Positions 10,042 through 21,800 of a stretch of DNA of 64,000 nucleotides are shown here, one piece after another. Source of the stretch: CBDBEU01 sp965204565 (GTDB taxonomy: Bacteria; Pseudomonadota; Alphaproteobacteria; Rhizobiales; TMED25); contig CBDBEU010000005.1 of NCBI GenBank assembly GCA_965204565.1, positions 1,860,001 through 1,924,000 on the forward strand. The letters run 5' to 3'. A model generated the notes under the pieces. The model was not told the DNA's origin and searched no databases. It was given only the letters and a program-made list of their open reading frames with translations. How positions within the stretch are numbered: position 1 is the first letter of the stretch; every line of letters starts with the position of its first letter. The position numbers and the translations under genes are program-made.

Positions 10042-11380
10042 CACTTTCTCCCGGTCTGCGCACGCCAAGGCGCTGGTCGACGAGTTCGATCAGCGCCGCG
10101 CGCAAGCCCTGATGCTCGACCGCCTCGATACCGTCATGGATGAACGACTGGATCAACAGCCGCTCGGCATCTTTCTTGGCCAGCGCGCGCGCGCGCAGGT
10201 AAAACAGCGCGTTTTCGTCAAGTTCGCCGGTAGTGGCGCCGTGGCCGCACTGGACGTCATCGGCATAGATTTCAAGCTCCGGCTTGGCGTCATGGCGGGC
10301 ATCGTCCGACAGCAAAAGCGCATCGACCGACTGGCGCGCATCGGTCTTCTGAGCATCGCACTCGACAATGACGCTGCCCTGAAACACACCGCGTGCGGCA
10401 TCATCGACCAGACCCTTGAAGCGCTCGCGGCTCTCGCAACCGGGCGCTGCGTGGGTGACCACCAGGGTGGTGTCGCCATGCTGTTTGCCGCCCAACAGGT
10501 AGGTGCCGGAGACCGAAACCTGGCTGTCTTGCCCGGCTATCAGCACATGGCGCTGCTCACGCGACAGCGCCGCCCCGAGCGTCAGGGTAAAGCTTGAGAG
10601 CCGCGTATTGGCGCCGATGGTTGAAAGCTGCGGTGCAAGGTGGGTTGAAGCTTCAGACACGAGCTGCACCTTGACGTGATCAAGGACGGCGTCATCGCTA
10701 ATGCGCCAATTGACCGCAGCCGTTGCCACCTCCTTGCACGCACCGATCGCGCCATAGGCCTCAATCAGGCTGAGCGTGGCGCCGTTTTCGACCGCCACCA
10801 CATGGCGCAGATGGTGCATACCGGAGTTTTGACCGAGATGCAGGATCGCCAGTGGAACCTTGGCATCGACGTCTTTGGAAATGCGGATCAGCACGCCGTC
10901 GGCCATCAGCGCGGTGTTGAGGTCGAATACCGCATCAATGTCGCCGGCGGCGGTGGCGGCGATCTCGTCGACTGCCCAGCCGGGTAGCGGTCCGTCAGAC
11001 AGGGCGCGCACCTCCACGCCCTCAGACAGCGCCGGCCCGTCCGACAGCGAGGGTGCATAGGCGCCATCGATGAATACCAGCCAATGGGGATTGAGACCGG
11101 CAAAAGCGCGGTAGAGCGGCATCTCGGTGATCTGCGGCAGATCTCCTTGCAGCTCACCAGCCTCGGGCAGCTTGGCCAAGTGACGGCGCAGATCGGTGTA
11201 TTTCCACGCCTCCATGCGCCGGTGCGGCAGGCCGGTGGCCTCAAAGCGCGTCATCGCGCGCTGGCGCAGGCCTGCAAGCGCCTCATTGTCGGCGCCCGGC
11301 AGGGAGGCGGCGCGCGCGCGATAGGCCTCAGCAATCGCCTGTTCGGCGTCGTTGGGCGCGAATATGGGCTGAACCTTCAC
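10034..11380 (-). CDS. sufD: Fe-S cluster assembly protein SufD
   Basis: SufD subunit of the SufBC2D scaffold. Recognisable parts are HRRMEAWKYTDLRR near the N-terminus and the C-terminal SufB/SufD beta-helix with DVQCGHGATTGELDENALFYLRARAL. The open frame extends to 11584 without biological sense. GTG 11380 is chosen because GAGGTGAG lies 4 bases before it and it falls 10 bases after the sufC stop, giving 448 residues; GTG 11389 is the alternative. Confidence 0.92.
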   Translation of the reverse strand: MKVQPIFAPNDAEQAIAEAYRARAASLPGADNEALAGLRQRAMTRFEATGLPHRRMEAWKYTDLRRHLAKLPEAGELQGDLPQITEMPLYRAFAGLNPHWLVFIDGAYAPSLSDGPALSEGVEVRALSDGPLPGWAVDEIAATAAGDIDAVFDLNTALMADGVLIRISKDVDAKVPLAILHLGQNSGMHHLRHVVAVENGATLSLIEAYGAIGACKEVATAAVNWRISDDAVLDHVKVQLVSEASTHLAPQLSTIGANTRLSSFTLTLGAALSREQRHVLIAGQDSQVSVSGTYLLGGKQHGDTTLVVTHAAPGCESRERFKGLVDDAARGVFQGSVIVECDAQKTDARQSVDALLLSDDARHDAKPELEIYADDVQCGHGATTGELDENALFYLRARALAKKDAERLLIQSFIHDGIEAVEHQGLRAALIELVDQRLGVRRPGESDA

Positions 11381-11390
11381 TTGTCTCACC

Positions 11391-12146
11391 TCACGCAGCG
11401 CCGGCGACGAGTTCGCCATAGCCGTGCTCTTCAAGCTCAAGGGCAAGGTCCTTGTCGCCGGAGCGGATGATACGACCATCGGCCATGACGTGAACGACGT
11501 CGGGCACGATATAGTCGAGCAGGCGCTGATAATGGGTGATGACGAGGAACGAGCGGTCCGGTGAGCGCAGCGCATTGACACCATCGGCGACGACTTTCAG
11601 CGCATCGATATCGAGCCCTGAATCGGTCTCATCAAGCACGCAGAGCTTTGGCTCCATCAGCGCCATTTGCAGGATTTCGTTGCGCTTTTTCTCACCGCCG
11701 GAAAAGCCGACATTGAGTGCGCGGCGCAGCATCTCATCGGTGATGCCGAGATCGCCCGCCTTGCCCCGCACCGCGCGCATGAAGGCAGGCGTTGAAAGCT
11801 CCTTTTGCCCGCGCGCGCGGGCATGGGATGCCAAGGCCTCCTTGAGGAAGGTCATGGTGGCAACGCCGGGAATTTCGATCGGATACTGGAAGGCAAGAAA
11901 CAGCCCGGCGACGGCGCGCTCATCCGGTTCCAGTTCCAGCAAATCCTCGCCGTCGAATGACACCTGGCCGTCGGTGACGGTGTAGTCGTCACGCCCGGCC
12001 AGCACATGAGCGAGCGTCGATTTGCCCGATCCATTGGGGCCCATGATGGCGTGGACCTCGCCGGCGCCGATCTCAAGATTGAGACCCTTGAGGATCGGCC
12101 GGTCCGCGACCTCCGCGTGGAGATTGGTAATTTTCAGCATTCGCAT
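11391..12146 (-). CDS. sufC: Fe-S assembly ATPase SufC
   Basis: A 251-residue ABC-type ATPase. Walker A is GPNGSGKS at about residue 37, the signature is FSGGEKKRNEI, Walker B is LCVLDETDSGLD, and a switch histidine follows in VITHYQRLL. SufC drives conformational change of the SufB-SufD scaffold. ATG 12140 (MLKITNL) is an equally good start. The start region overlaps the last codons of a 53-residue ORF that fills the gap to sufB. Confidence 0.94.
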   Translation of the reverse strand: MRMLKITNLHAEVADRPILKGLNLEIGAGEVHAIMGPNGSGKSTLAHVLAGRDDYTVTDGQVSFDGEDLLELEPDERAVAGLFLAFQYPIEIPGVATMTFLKEALASHARARGQKELSTPAFMRAVRGKAGDLGITDEMLRRALNVGFSGGEKKRNEILQMALMEPKLCVLDETDSGLDIDALKVVADGVNALRSPDRSFLVITHYQRLLDYIVPDVVHVMADGRIIRSGDKDLALELEEHGYGELVAGAA

Positions 12147-12294
12147 TCAGCTCCATGCATTCCGAACGCCCCATCCTCAGGACGCTGCAATTGTGCCCCA
12201 CAAATCGTTCCATTGCGGGTGCTGGCGAGCACATGCACCCAGAGTACATCTACAGTCCCTGCAATAACGGCCACGCGCGCTCGAAGCTCACTCA

Positions 12295-12295
<1 letters not shown>
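12134..12295 (-). CDS. Putative 53-residue ORF between sufB and sufC
   Basis: ATG at 12295 overlaps the sufB stop codon (TGATG), and the frame ends in TGA at 12134-12136, inside the first codons of sufC. It therefore fills the whole gap between the two genes with stop/start overlaps at both ends. The product begins MSELRARVAVIAGTVDVLW and ends in AECEC, with three cysteines. I do not recognise it. The overlap at both ends suggests translation, perhaps only as a coupling device. Chance is possible, since 54 sense codons in GC-rich DNA are not rare. Confidence 0.4.
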
Positions 12296-13764
<1,469 letters not shown>

Positions 13765-13811
13765 TAGTTATTCCTCACAACACAAAAAATTTGAAATTTC
13801 CGAGTGTCTTG

Positions 13812-14966
13812 TCATGCCGCGCACCCGGAAGAAACACGCACGATGCGCGGGGCGGTGCGCGCCCATGCATCAACAAACGCCTCGATATCCTTGTCCGTGG
13901 TATTCCAGCCTAGGCTCACACGGATGGTCGCAGCCTCAAGTTCGGGCCCGATTCCCATGGCGGCGATAACATGGGAGGGACCAACCTTGCCGGAAGAACA
14001 CGCCGCCCCGGCGCTTACCGCACAGCCTTCAAGATCGAGCGCGATCACCAGAGTTTCGGCGAGCGCGCCGGGAAGCGCGATGGCCGAGGTATTGGCCAAT
14101 CGCGGCGCGCTATTTGCCACGATCCGGGCCTCGGGCGTGATTTTGAGAATTTCGGCTTCGAGCCGGCCGCGCAGAGCGGTGATGCCGGCATGTTCATGTT
14201 CTTGTTTGTGCGCCTCAACCGCGGCGCTGACGGCAGCGGCGAAGCCGGCAATACCGGCGACATTCTCGGTGCCGCCGCGAACGCCCCTCTCCTGCCCGCC
14301 ACCACGGATGATCGGCGCCAGCGAAAGCCCCGAACGCACAAACAGCGCGCCCACTCCCCTTGGGCCGCCGAGCTTGTGGGCGCCGAAGGCAGCAAGATCG
14401 ATTCCCTGATCAGAAATATCGAAGGGCATCTTGCCGAGCGCCTGCACCGCATCGCAGAACAACAGCGCACCGTGGGTGCGCGCCAGCCCGGCGACCTTGT
14501 CCATGGGCTGGATGGCACCGGTCTCGTTATTGGCGACCATGACGCAAATGAGCGTGGCGGCGCTGTTTCCATCCGCCAGAAGCGCATCGAGTGCTGTCAG
14601 ATCAACCACACCGTCCGTGGTCACCGGCGCGATCTCGAGCTTGGCACCGCTCGCCCTTGCCGCTTCCAGAACCGCCGCATGTTCAATGGCGCTGGCGACA
14701 ATGCGGCTAATACCCAGTCCCCTGACCGCTCCTGCAATCGCAAGGCTGCAGGCTTCGGTGCCGCCGCTGGTAAACACGATCTCGGTTGGCGCGCGGCCGA
14801 TGGCGCCGGCCAGCACTTCGCGCGCATCCTCCACCAATGCGCGCGCCTTCTGGCCGTCGAGATGCACCGAGGAGGGATTGGCCGAATGGGCAAGCGCCCT
14901 GGCCAACGCCTTATGTGCCTCAGGGCGCAGGGTCGAGGTTGCGTTATGGTCGAGATAGGTGCGCAT
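13812..14966 (-). CDS. Cysteine desulfurase, NifS/IscS type
   Basis: A 384-residue group I cysteine desulfurase, separate from SufS. PLP lysine is in FGAHKLGGPRGVGALFV and the mobile catalytic loop cysteine is in SAGAACSSGKVGPSHV. It starts with YLDHNATSTLRPEA, the typical N-terminus of the NifS/IscS group. It follows iscR by 4 bases. Many alphaproteobacterial suf operons carry this second desulfurase; the two enzymes may differ in partner or redox range. Confidence 0.92.
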   Translation of the reverse strand: MRTYLDHNATSTLRPEAHKALARALAHSANPSSVHLDGQKARALVEDAREVLAGAIGRAPTEIVFTSGGTEACSLAIAGAVRGLGISRIVASAIEHAAVLEAARASGAKLEIAPVTTDGVVDLTALDALLADGNSAATLICVMVANNETGAIQPMDKVAGLARTHGALLFCDAVQALGKMPFDISDQGIDLAAFGAHKLGGPRGVGALFVRSGLSLAPIIRGGGQERGVRGGTENVAGIAGFAAAVSAAVEAHKQEHEHAGITALRGRLEAEILKITPEARIVANSAPRLANTSAIALPGALAETLVIALDLEGCAVSAGAACSSGKVGPSHVIAAMGIGPELEAATIRVSLGWNTTDKDIEAFVDAWARTAPRIVRVSSGCAA

Positions 14967-14970
14967 CGCC

Positions 14971-15465
14971 TCAGGCCTCAGCCGCCTCCAGCTCGATCAG
15001 GTGGGAACGCGCGCTCAATACGTCGCGGCAGCCAAGCCCGGGCGCCACGAAGGCGTGGGGGTCGCCGTCGATCACATCGGCAAGGGTCACGGCGCTCAGG
15101 AACGCAGCAATATGCGCACCCAGCGCGTCCCAGAGGTCGTGGGTCATGCAGCGCTCACCGCACAGGCAGCCCTTGCCGGGCCGGCCATGGCAGCGCGTGG
15201 TGCGGAACGGTTCCTCGACCGCGAACATAATATCGGAGATACGAACCTCGCCGATGGGGGCAGCCAGCCGATAGCCGCCGCCGGGGCCGCGGGCGCTGAC
15301 CACGAGGCCTGCTTTTCTCAGTTTGTTGAACAATTGAACCAGATAGTTGAGCGATATGGACTGGCGCTCGGCGATTTCCGCCAGCGACACCGCACCAGCA
15401 TCAACATTGTGGGCAAGATCGGCCATCGCCATCACCGCATAACGGCCTTTGGTAGACAGTTTCAT
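14971..15465 (-). CDS. iscR: Rrf2-family Fe-S regulator IscR
   Basis: A 164-residue Rrf2 repressor. The winged helix covers MKLSTKGRYAVMAMADLA to GPGGGYRLAA, and the cluster-binding cysteines follow in RCHGRPGKGCLCGERCMTHD, where three cysteines are clustered around residues 100-110. It senses Fe-S status and represses the operon it heads. The operator and promoter lie about 140-165 bases upstream. The C-terminal extension to LEAAEA is longer than the minimal family. Confidence 0.92.
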   Translation of the reverse strand: MKLSTKGRYAVMAMADLAHNVDAGAVSLAEIAERQSISLNYLVQLFNKLRKAGLVVSARGPGGGYRLAAPIGEVRISDIMFAVEEPFRTTRCHGRPGKGCLCGERCMTHDLWDALGAHIAAFLSAVTLADVIDGDPHAFVAPGLGCRDVLSARSHLIELEAAEA

Positions 15466-15600
15466 GGATCAACTCCGACCAGTGTTTACTAGCCTCATGC
15501 AAGGCGCTTGCAATTGCGGGCTTTGCTCGTGTTATGAAGCGAGTTGAAACACAATGCCGCTTGCTTGGCCTCCGGTACAAATTCTCCAGAGTACAAAGGT

Positions 15601-15629
15601 CATATATAATTCCTGACAAATTTAGTCAA
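15601..15629 (-). promoter_or_regulatory. iscR-suf promoter with IscR-type operator
   Basis: Read on the minus strand, TTGACT (15629-15624) is a -35 box, followed by a 17-base spacer and TATATG (15606-15601) as -10. The operator TTGACTAAATTTGTCA (15629-15614) overlaps the -35 box: TGAC and GTCA half-sites around a 7-base AT-rich centre, the form of IscR/Rrf2 operators in alphaproteobacteria. Bound IscR would block RNA polymerase, giving Fe-S feedback on the whole operon. The predicted start near 15593 leaves a leader of roughly 130 bases. Confidence 0.7.
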
Positions 15630-15701
15630 GCATTGCAGTGCGCCTTCCAAAGCCATCTGCGGTGGCAGGTGGCGGCGAGAAAACGGGAGAGAGCACAGCG
15701 C

Positions 15702-16361
15702 ATGCCAGAGGTCATATTCAATGGACCGGCGGGACGGATCGAGGGGCGGTATCACCACAATCCGGCGCCGGATTCGCCGATCGCCCTGATTTTGCATCCG
15801 CACCCGCAATTCGGCGGCACGATGAACAATCCGATCGTCTACCGCTACTATTACACTTTCGTGGAGCGTGGCTTTTCGGTCTTGCGGTTCAATTTCCGCG
15901 GTGTCGGGCGCAGCCAGGGCGTGTTCGACAGCGGTCTGGGCGAGTTGTCCGATGCGGCAACGGCACTCGACTGGGCGCAGAACTTCAATACCGATTCGAG
16001 CGGCTGCTGGATCGCCGGCGTCTCGTTCGGCGCCTGGATATCGATGCAGCTGTTGATGCGGCGGCCGGAAGTCGAGGGCTTCATTTCGGTGGCACCGCCG
16101 GCCAACCTTTATGATTTCACCTTCCTTGCGCCGTGCCCCTCTTCGGGTCTGATGGTCAATGGCAAGGACGATGCGGTAGTGCCCAAGCAGGACGTGGGCA
16201 AGCTGGTCGAGCGGCTGAAGACGCAAAAGGGCATTGACATCGACCATGAGGTGATACCCGGCGCCAATCACTTCTTTGAAAATCACATCAATGAATTGAT
16301 GCAGATCACCGACGCCTATCTCGACAAGCGGCTGGGCTCGGTTGAAAAAGAAGACGAGTGA
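15702..16361 (+). CDS. Alpha/beta hydrolase
   Basis: A 219-residue serine hydrolase-fold protein. It has HPHPQFGGTMNNPIVY near residue 30, LRFNFRGVGRSQG, and the nucleophile elbow region GVSFGAWIS (Gly-x-Ser-x-Gly). The C-terminal histidine is in GANHFF. Such small hydrolases are widely conserved beside housekeeping genes in alphaproteobacteria, and the substrate is not known. ATG 15702 is chosen over the open frame to 15534 because it matches the family N-terminus and leaves room for the divergent iscR promoter. Confidence 0.85.
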   Translation: MPEVIFNGPAGRIEGRYHHNPAPDSPIALILHPHPQFGGTMNNPIVYRYYYTFVERGFSVLRFNFRGVGRSQGVFDSGLGELSDAATALDWAQNFNTDSSGCWIAGVSFGAWISMQLLMRRPEVEGFISVAPPANLYDFTFLAPCPSSGLMVNGKDDAVVPKQDVGKLVERLKTQKGIDIDHEVIPGANHFFENHINELMQITDAYLDKRLGSVEKEDE

Positions 16362-16393
16362 GGCGTGTCTGAGGCGCGCTTCTTGCCCGGACT

Positions 16394-17512
16394 TCACGCC
16401 CTATGCACGCCGCCGCCGATCTGGGCTGCCGGCACGCCGGTGGTGGTCGGCCAGCTCAATGGCAGGCGCTTGAGCGCGCGTATCGCCAGATAGGCAAACG
16501 CCTCCGCTTCCACATCGTCGCCGCGCCAGCCGGCCTGTTCAGCGGTGAGCACGGCGGCATCCAGCGCGGTTTTCAGCGCATCCATAATCGCGGCATTCCT
16601 GCGCCCGCCACCGGCAACGACAAAGCGCTCGGGCTTTGCCGGGAAATGCTGCGCTGCCAGGGCAATCGTCCGGGCGGTGAAGGCGGTGAGCGTTGCCGCG
16701 CCGTCCTCAACGCTCAGATCTTCCACCGGCGCCAGTGAAAAGGCATTGCGATCCAGCGATTTTGGCGGATCGCGGCGGAAATATTGATGGTCGAGCAAGC
16801 GCCGCAATGCCTCCCGATTGACACTGCCGGCGCGCGCCAGCGTGCCATTGTCATCGAACGGCTTGCCGGTGCGGGCAGCGACAAAATCATCGATCAGCGC
16901 ATTACCAGGACCGGTATCGAAGGCCATTGGATCGCTTGCCGCATCCAGATATGTGACATTGGCGACACCGCCAATATTGACGATCACCTGCGGCGTCACC
17001 CCCGAAGCGTGCGCCAGAGCAAGGTGATAGGCCGGCGCGAACGGCGCGCCCTCCCCTCCGGCGGCGACATCGGCGGCGCGGAAGTCGTTGACCACGGTGA
17101 TGCCGGTGGCTGCCGCCAGCGCCTCGCCGTCGCCAAGCTGAATGGTGATGCGGTGTTGCGGGCGGTGCAGCACTGTCTGGCCGTGATAACCGATGACATC
17201 GATATCGCTTGGGCCAATTGACGCACGGTCCAGCAATTCCGACACCATTTCAGCATTGAGCCGTGTCAGTCGGGCTTCCAGTGCGGCGCAGCCGCGGCGC
17301 ACCGATGCCGGATCCTCAGCTTGTACCATCCGGTCCAGCAGGGCGCGCAACTGGCGGCGAAGCTCCGGCTCATAGCCGCGTGACAGCGAGGCCCCCGGTT
17401 CAATTGCGTTTTCGCCGTCGCTCACCAGAATGGCAGCATCGATGCCGTCCATCGAGGTGCCGCTCATCAGGCCGATGGCGGTCACAAGTCCTTCAACTGA
17501 AAGTTGATTCAT
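16394..17512 (-). CDS. anmK: Anhydro-N-acetylmuramic acid kinase
   Basis: A 372-residue AnmK. Family motifs are [16 protein letters not shown] at the N-terminus, [13 protein letters not shown], and [13 protein letters not shown], plus the late [14 protein letters not shown]. It phosphorylates and opens 1,6-anhydroMurNAc from recycled cell wall. It is divergent from tyrS, its usual neighbour in alphaproteobacteria, and convergent with the hydrolase gene. Confidence 0.93.
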   Translation of the reverse strand: MNQLSVEGLVTAIGLMSGTSMDGIDAAILVSDGENAIEPGASLSRGYEPELRRQLRALLDRMVQAEDPASVRRGCAALEARLTRLNAEMVSELLDRASIGPSDIDVIGYHGQTVLHRPQHRITIQLGDGEALAAATGITVVNDFRAADVAAGGEGAPFAPAYHLALAHASGVTPQVIVNIGGVANVTYLDAASDPMAFDTGPGNALIDDFVAARTGKPFDDNGTLARAGSVNREALRRLLDHQYFRRDPPKSLDRNAFSLAPVEDLSVEDGAATLTAFTARTIALAAQHFPAKPERFVVAGGGRRNAAIMDALKTALDAAVLTAEQAGWRGDDVEAEAFAYLAIRALKRLPLSWPTTTGVPAAQIGGGVHRA

Positions 17513-17562
17513 TCGTTCAAGCTGTTACACAGACGATGATGACAATCAACAGAGGTCGGCCG

Positions 17563-18813
17563 GTGGCGACCACCTACAAATCAGATTTTCTCAATGTGCT
17601 CGATCAGCGCGGTTTCATCCACCAGATGTCCGACGCAGACGGACTCAATGAACTCGCGCAGCGCGAGACGCTGCTAGCCTATATCGGATTCGATCTGACG
17701 GCGACGAGCCTGCATGTCGGTTCGCTGGTACAGATCATGATGCTGCGCTGGCTGCAGAAATGCGGCCATCAGCCGATCGTGCTGATGGGCGCCGGCACCA
17801 CGATGATCGGCGATCCGTCGGGCAAGGACGAGGCGCGCCAGCTTCTGAAGCCTGAACAGATCGATGCCAACAAGGCCGGTATCAGGGCGGTTTTCGACCG
17901 GTTCTTAAATTTCGGCGCCGGCGGCGCCATCATGGCCGATAATTCGGACTGGCTGCTCGATCTCGCCTATGTCGACTTTCTGCGCGATATCGGCCGGCAT
18001 TTCTCGGTCAACCGCATGCTGACACTCGAGTCGGTCAAGCTCAGGCTGGAGCGCGAGCAGCCGCTGTCGTTCCTCGAATTCAACTACATGTTGCTGCAGG
18101 CCTATGATTTCGTCGAACTCAATCGGCGCTATGGCTGCAAGCTGCAAATGGGCGGCTCGGACCAATGGGGCAACATCATCTCGGGCATCGATCTCGGCCG
18201 CCGGGTGGAAGGCGTCGAGCTGCACGCATTGACCACGCCTTTGATCACCACATCGTCGGGCGCCAAGATGGGCAAGAGCGCCGATGGCGCAGTGTGGCTC
18301 AATGCCGACCGTGTCAGCCCCTATGAATACTGGCAGTTCTGGCGCAATACCGGCGATGGCGATGTCAGCCGCTTCTGCAGGCTGTTCACCGAAATGCCGC
18401 TGGAAGAGATTACGCGCCTTGAAGCCCTTGAAGGCGCGGAGCTGAACGAGGCGAAAAAGACGCTGGCGACCGAGGCAACGGCGCTCGCCCATGGGCGGCC
18501 GGCGGCGGAAGATGCGGCAGAGACCGCAAAACGCACTTTCGAGGAGGGCGCGATCGGCGATACGCTGCCAAGTTTCGATGTCGACCCGAGCACCATCGAG
18601 GCGGGGCTTGGCATCCTCACCGCCTTTGTCACCGCCGGTCTGGTCTCCTCAAACAGCGAGGCGCGGCGCGAGATCAGAGGCGGCGCGCTGCGTGTCAATG
18701 ACAAGGCGGTCAGCGATGAAAGCGCGGTGCTGACGCCGGCCGACCTGACAAAGGACGGCGTGATCAAACTGTCGCGCGGCAAGAAGCGGCACACATTGCT
18801 GCGCTCTGGCTGA
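17563..18813 (+). CDS. tyrS: Tyrosyl-tRNA synthetase
   Basis: A bacterial class I synthetase of 416 residues if it starts at GTG 17563, which has AGAGG 7 bases upstream and gives the usual [10 protein letters not shown] start. ATG codons at 17536 and 17539 are alternatives. The HIGH-like motif is SLHVGSL, the KMSKS-like motif is [11 protein letters not shown], and a C-terminal S4 RNA-binding domain is seen from about residue 350 ([18 protein letters not shown]). Confidence 0.94.
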   Translation: MATTYKSDFLNVLDQRGFIHQMSDADGLNELAQRETLLAYIGFDLTATSLHVGSLVQIMMLRWLQKCGHQPIVLMGAGTTMIGDPSGKDEARQLLKPEQIDANKAGIRAVFDRFLNFGAGGAIMADNSDWLLDLAYVDFLRDIGRHFSVNRMLTLESVKLRLEREQPLSFLEFNYMLLQAYDFVELNRRYGCKLQMGGSDQWGNIISGIDLGRRVEGVELHALTTPLITTSSGAKMGKSADGAVWLNADRVSPYEYWQFWRNTGDGDVSRFCRLFTEMPLEEITRLEALEGAELNEAKKTLATEATALAHGRPAAEDAAETAKRTFEEGAIGDTLPSFDVDPSTIEAGLGILTAFVTAGLVSSNSEARREIRGGALRVNDKAVSDESAVLTPADLTKDGVIKLSRGKKRHTLLRSG

Positions 18814-18849
18814 TGGTGTTCGGCGCGGCAGTCAAACGCGATGCCCGCA

Positions 18850-21800
18850 TCACTGCTGGCGAAACTCGAAGAAGCGGCGAAGAAGTCCCGGTGCAATGGA
18901 CGACACCGGGTTGATGGTGATCGTCGGATTGGACATTTCACCTCCAGCTTCAAAGGTCATGCCGAACACGCCCTCGCCGGAGCGGCCTGACAGGATCGGA
19001 CCGAATAGCGGTATCGATCCAAAGGCGGCATTCAGCCCATAGGCCGGTATATAGGTGCCGGACAGGCCCAGCTTCTCGCCGGCGACATCGACCTTGCCGC
19101 GTATGCTGGCGCCAACAGCCGGTCCGCCAATCAGCGCATCCTTGATGACGATCACACCGCCCTGACGTTCGAACTCCAGATTGAGGCGCGAGAATTTGAC
19201 ATTTCCGGCGGCGCGCGCCGCCAGGCCGGATCGCCCCCTGGCGATGTTTATCAGCACCGGCTCATCACGAATGACGAAATCGCGCGCCAGGACGGTGCCG
19301 GCAAGCGAGCGCGCATCGGCGCCTTGTGCACGCACCGACATGCCGCCGCCATGGGCCCGGGTATAAAGCCCGACATAGCGAATGAATGCACCGGCATCGC
19401 TGGTATCGATCTTGACCACAGCGGAATTGCCGTTGCCGCCAACGCGAAAGTTGAGCCCCAGCGTCTGCTCGCTGGCAAAGCGGCCGGCAAGATCGATGCT
19501 CGCGACCTTGCCCTCAAGCACCTGGATGCGCCCCTCAGCATTATTGAGCGGCGTGGCGTTCGATCCCAGAATGGTGCCGATGGCAAAATCGATTTCGGCC
19601 GGGCGGGCCTGTTTGTTGGGCTGGATCGGCAGTTCGCCGGAGATTTCGCGCCTCAGCAATTCACCGGCGTCGAATTGAGCGCCGCGCACCTTGACTTGCA
19701 ACACTCCATTGGTGTTGCGCACGCCATTGACCTGCAGGTCATTGGCCGATCCCAGTTTGAACTGTGACAGATCGAGCTTGTAGATACTGCCGTCGGGATC
19801 GAAGCGGATCGCGCCGGTGACGGTGACGCGGTCGCCAAGCAGGCTGAGTTCGCGCAGCCGCACCTGCTCATTGTCCAATCGCTCGACGACGAAATAGAGC
19901 TTGGCCCGCTCGCCTTTAGGCTTGGACCAGCCGATGGCGGGGAACATGATCTCCAGAGCACCGACATCGGCCTGCACCTCAATGGTATCGAGCTTTGAAC
20001 CGATGCCGCGCGCTTCCAGCGTCACCGGCACCGACCCGGTCATGAAATCGCGAATATCTATTCCCAGACGGTTGAGGACTTCGGCATCGGCATCGGTCTC
20101 GATCACCAGGCGATTGGTGCGCGAGCCCGGCTCGTCGAAACGCACCTCCCACACCGCCCGCGCGGGCACATCGTTCAGCCGCACATCGCCGCGCGCATCG
20201 ATACCCTGCGGCGTGGCGATGATTTCAAGCTCGGTGGATTCCAGCGTAATGCCGCGAAAAGCTCCCTCGAGCGACAGGCCACGCAATGTCGCGCCGGCCT
20301 GAAACTGGACCTGACGAAACGGGACATCGTCGATCAGTGGCACGGCAAGATCGAAAATGACGGTCACTTCGCCGCGCGCATTGGCGACCTTGGCGCCGAT
20401 ATCGCGGGTGAATTCAAGCGGCTTGAGATCAAGCACCTCCAGAGCCGCGGCGGTCGAACTCGATATGCCGACATTGACATTGCCGATGATCGCGCCGTTT
20501 TCGTTCTCGATCAGCGTCGGGATATCGAACCGGCCATAGGTGACGGCCAGAGGGGTGCCACTGGGCGCCACGGCATTGGCGCGATCGACTGACAGAACAA
20601 ACCGGTCGCCGGTCAGATAGGCAGCTCCGGAGCCGTTTTGCAGCGGCGGCAACGGGTCCAGATAGTGCGCCGTCACACCTTCCAGAGCCGCCTCGACCAG
20701 CACCGACTCTTCGGGCAGAGCGAGGCCGTTTTCGATCGCCGCCCATTCATCGGGGCCGAGATCGACCTCGATCTTCCCGCTGCGAATGTTGCCCTTGGGC
20801 ACACGTTGGGAAATCCAGTTGCGCGCGCCGGGCGCCAGCCGGCCCGGCCACACCTGCGCCAGGGTGTCGACATCGATATTGTCCATGGTGCCCTGGAGCG
20901 ACAGCCGTACATCGGGCGCCAGCTTCATCGAGGCGCCAAGGGTGATCTGGCCATGCGGGAAATCGGCGATCACGGTATCGATTTCGATACCGGAGCGATC
21001 GAGCATGATGCGGCCGGAAGCCAGCGCGCGCTTGATCACCGCCGGCTCACGGCCGATATCGGCCGAGGCGATGGTCAGGTTTTCCGAGCGCACATCAAAC
21101 CGCGCGGCAACAAGAGTGCCGGTGTCGTCATGCTCGGGCGAGAGCATTCCGGTGAGCCCGATCCGGTTTGCGCCGAAATTCAGTGAGAACTGATGCAGAT
21201 CGAGCTTGTTTTCATCACGGTCATAGGAGGCGGAGATCCGTCCCTCGTCGATCAGATGCGGCGATATTGCGACATCGACAAACGGGATGCGGCTCAAAAA
21301 TCCGGCGCCAAGTGCAATGTCGCCGGCCACCGCGGAGATATTGCCGGCGGGAGACAGGGTGGTCTTGATCGTGCCCGAAACCGGCAGATCAAGGCTTGCC
21401 AGATCGGTCAGCGCCGGGATGCGCGCGGCGATTTCCGAGGGCACGATGCTGTCAAAATCGGCGTCGATTAATATCGGCGATTCGGGGCTGTTCTGCTCGA
21501 CGATGGAGCGGAAGCGCCATTCGCCGGTATCGGTGGTAAAGGGCGCATCGACAAACACCGCAAGCCCGCCGCGCGGGCGGGTGACGCGCAAGGTGGCGTT
21601 GTAGGAATCCCAAACCGACTGGCTGGCCTCGTCAAACAGCGTCAGGCGCGCACTGCGCACGAGCAGCCGATTGACGGAGTTGAGAAAGCCGTCATCGTCC
21701 GGGCCGCGCTGAAACACGCTGAGCGGCGAAAACGCCTGTCCGGCATCGCTTGCTGCCGATGCCACCTGAACCGGCGGCGGTGCCCCCCCCTCGCCGCCGC

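Noticed and set aside
13971..15230. 419-codon plus-strand frame over nifS and iscR
   Set aside because: It is the antisense shadow of two well-supported genes and has low-complexity Arg/Gly composition.
21783..21790. C8 run in the AsmA-like gene as a second phase-variation tract
   Set aside because: Only eight bases, in a Gly/Pro linker of an envelope housekeeping gene; too short to call.
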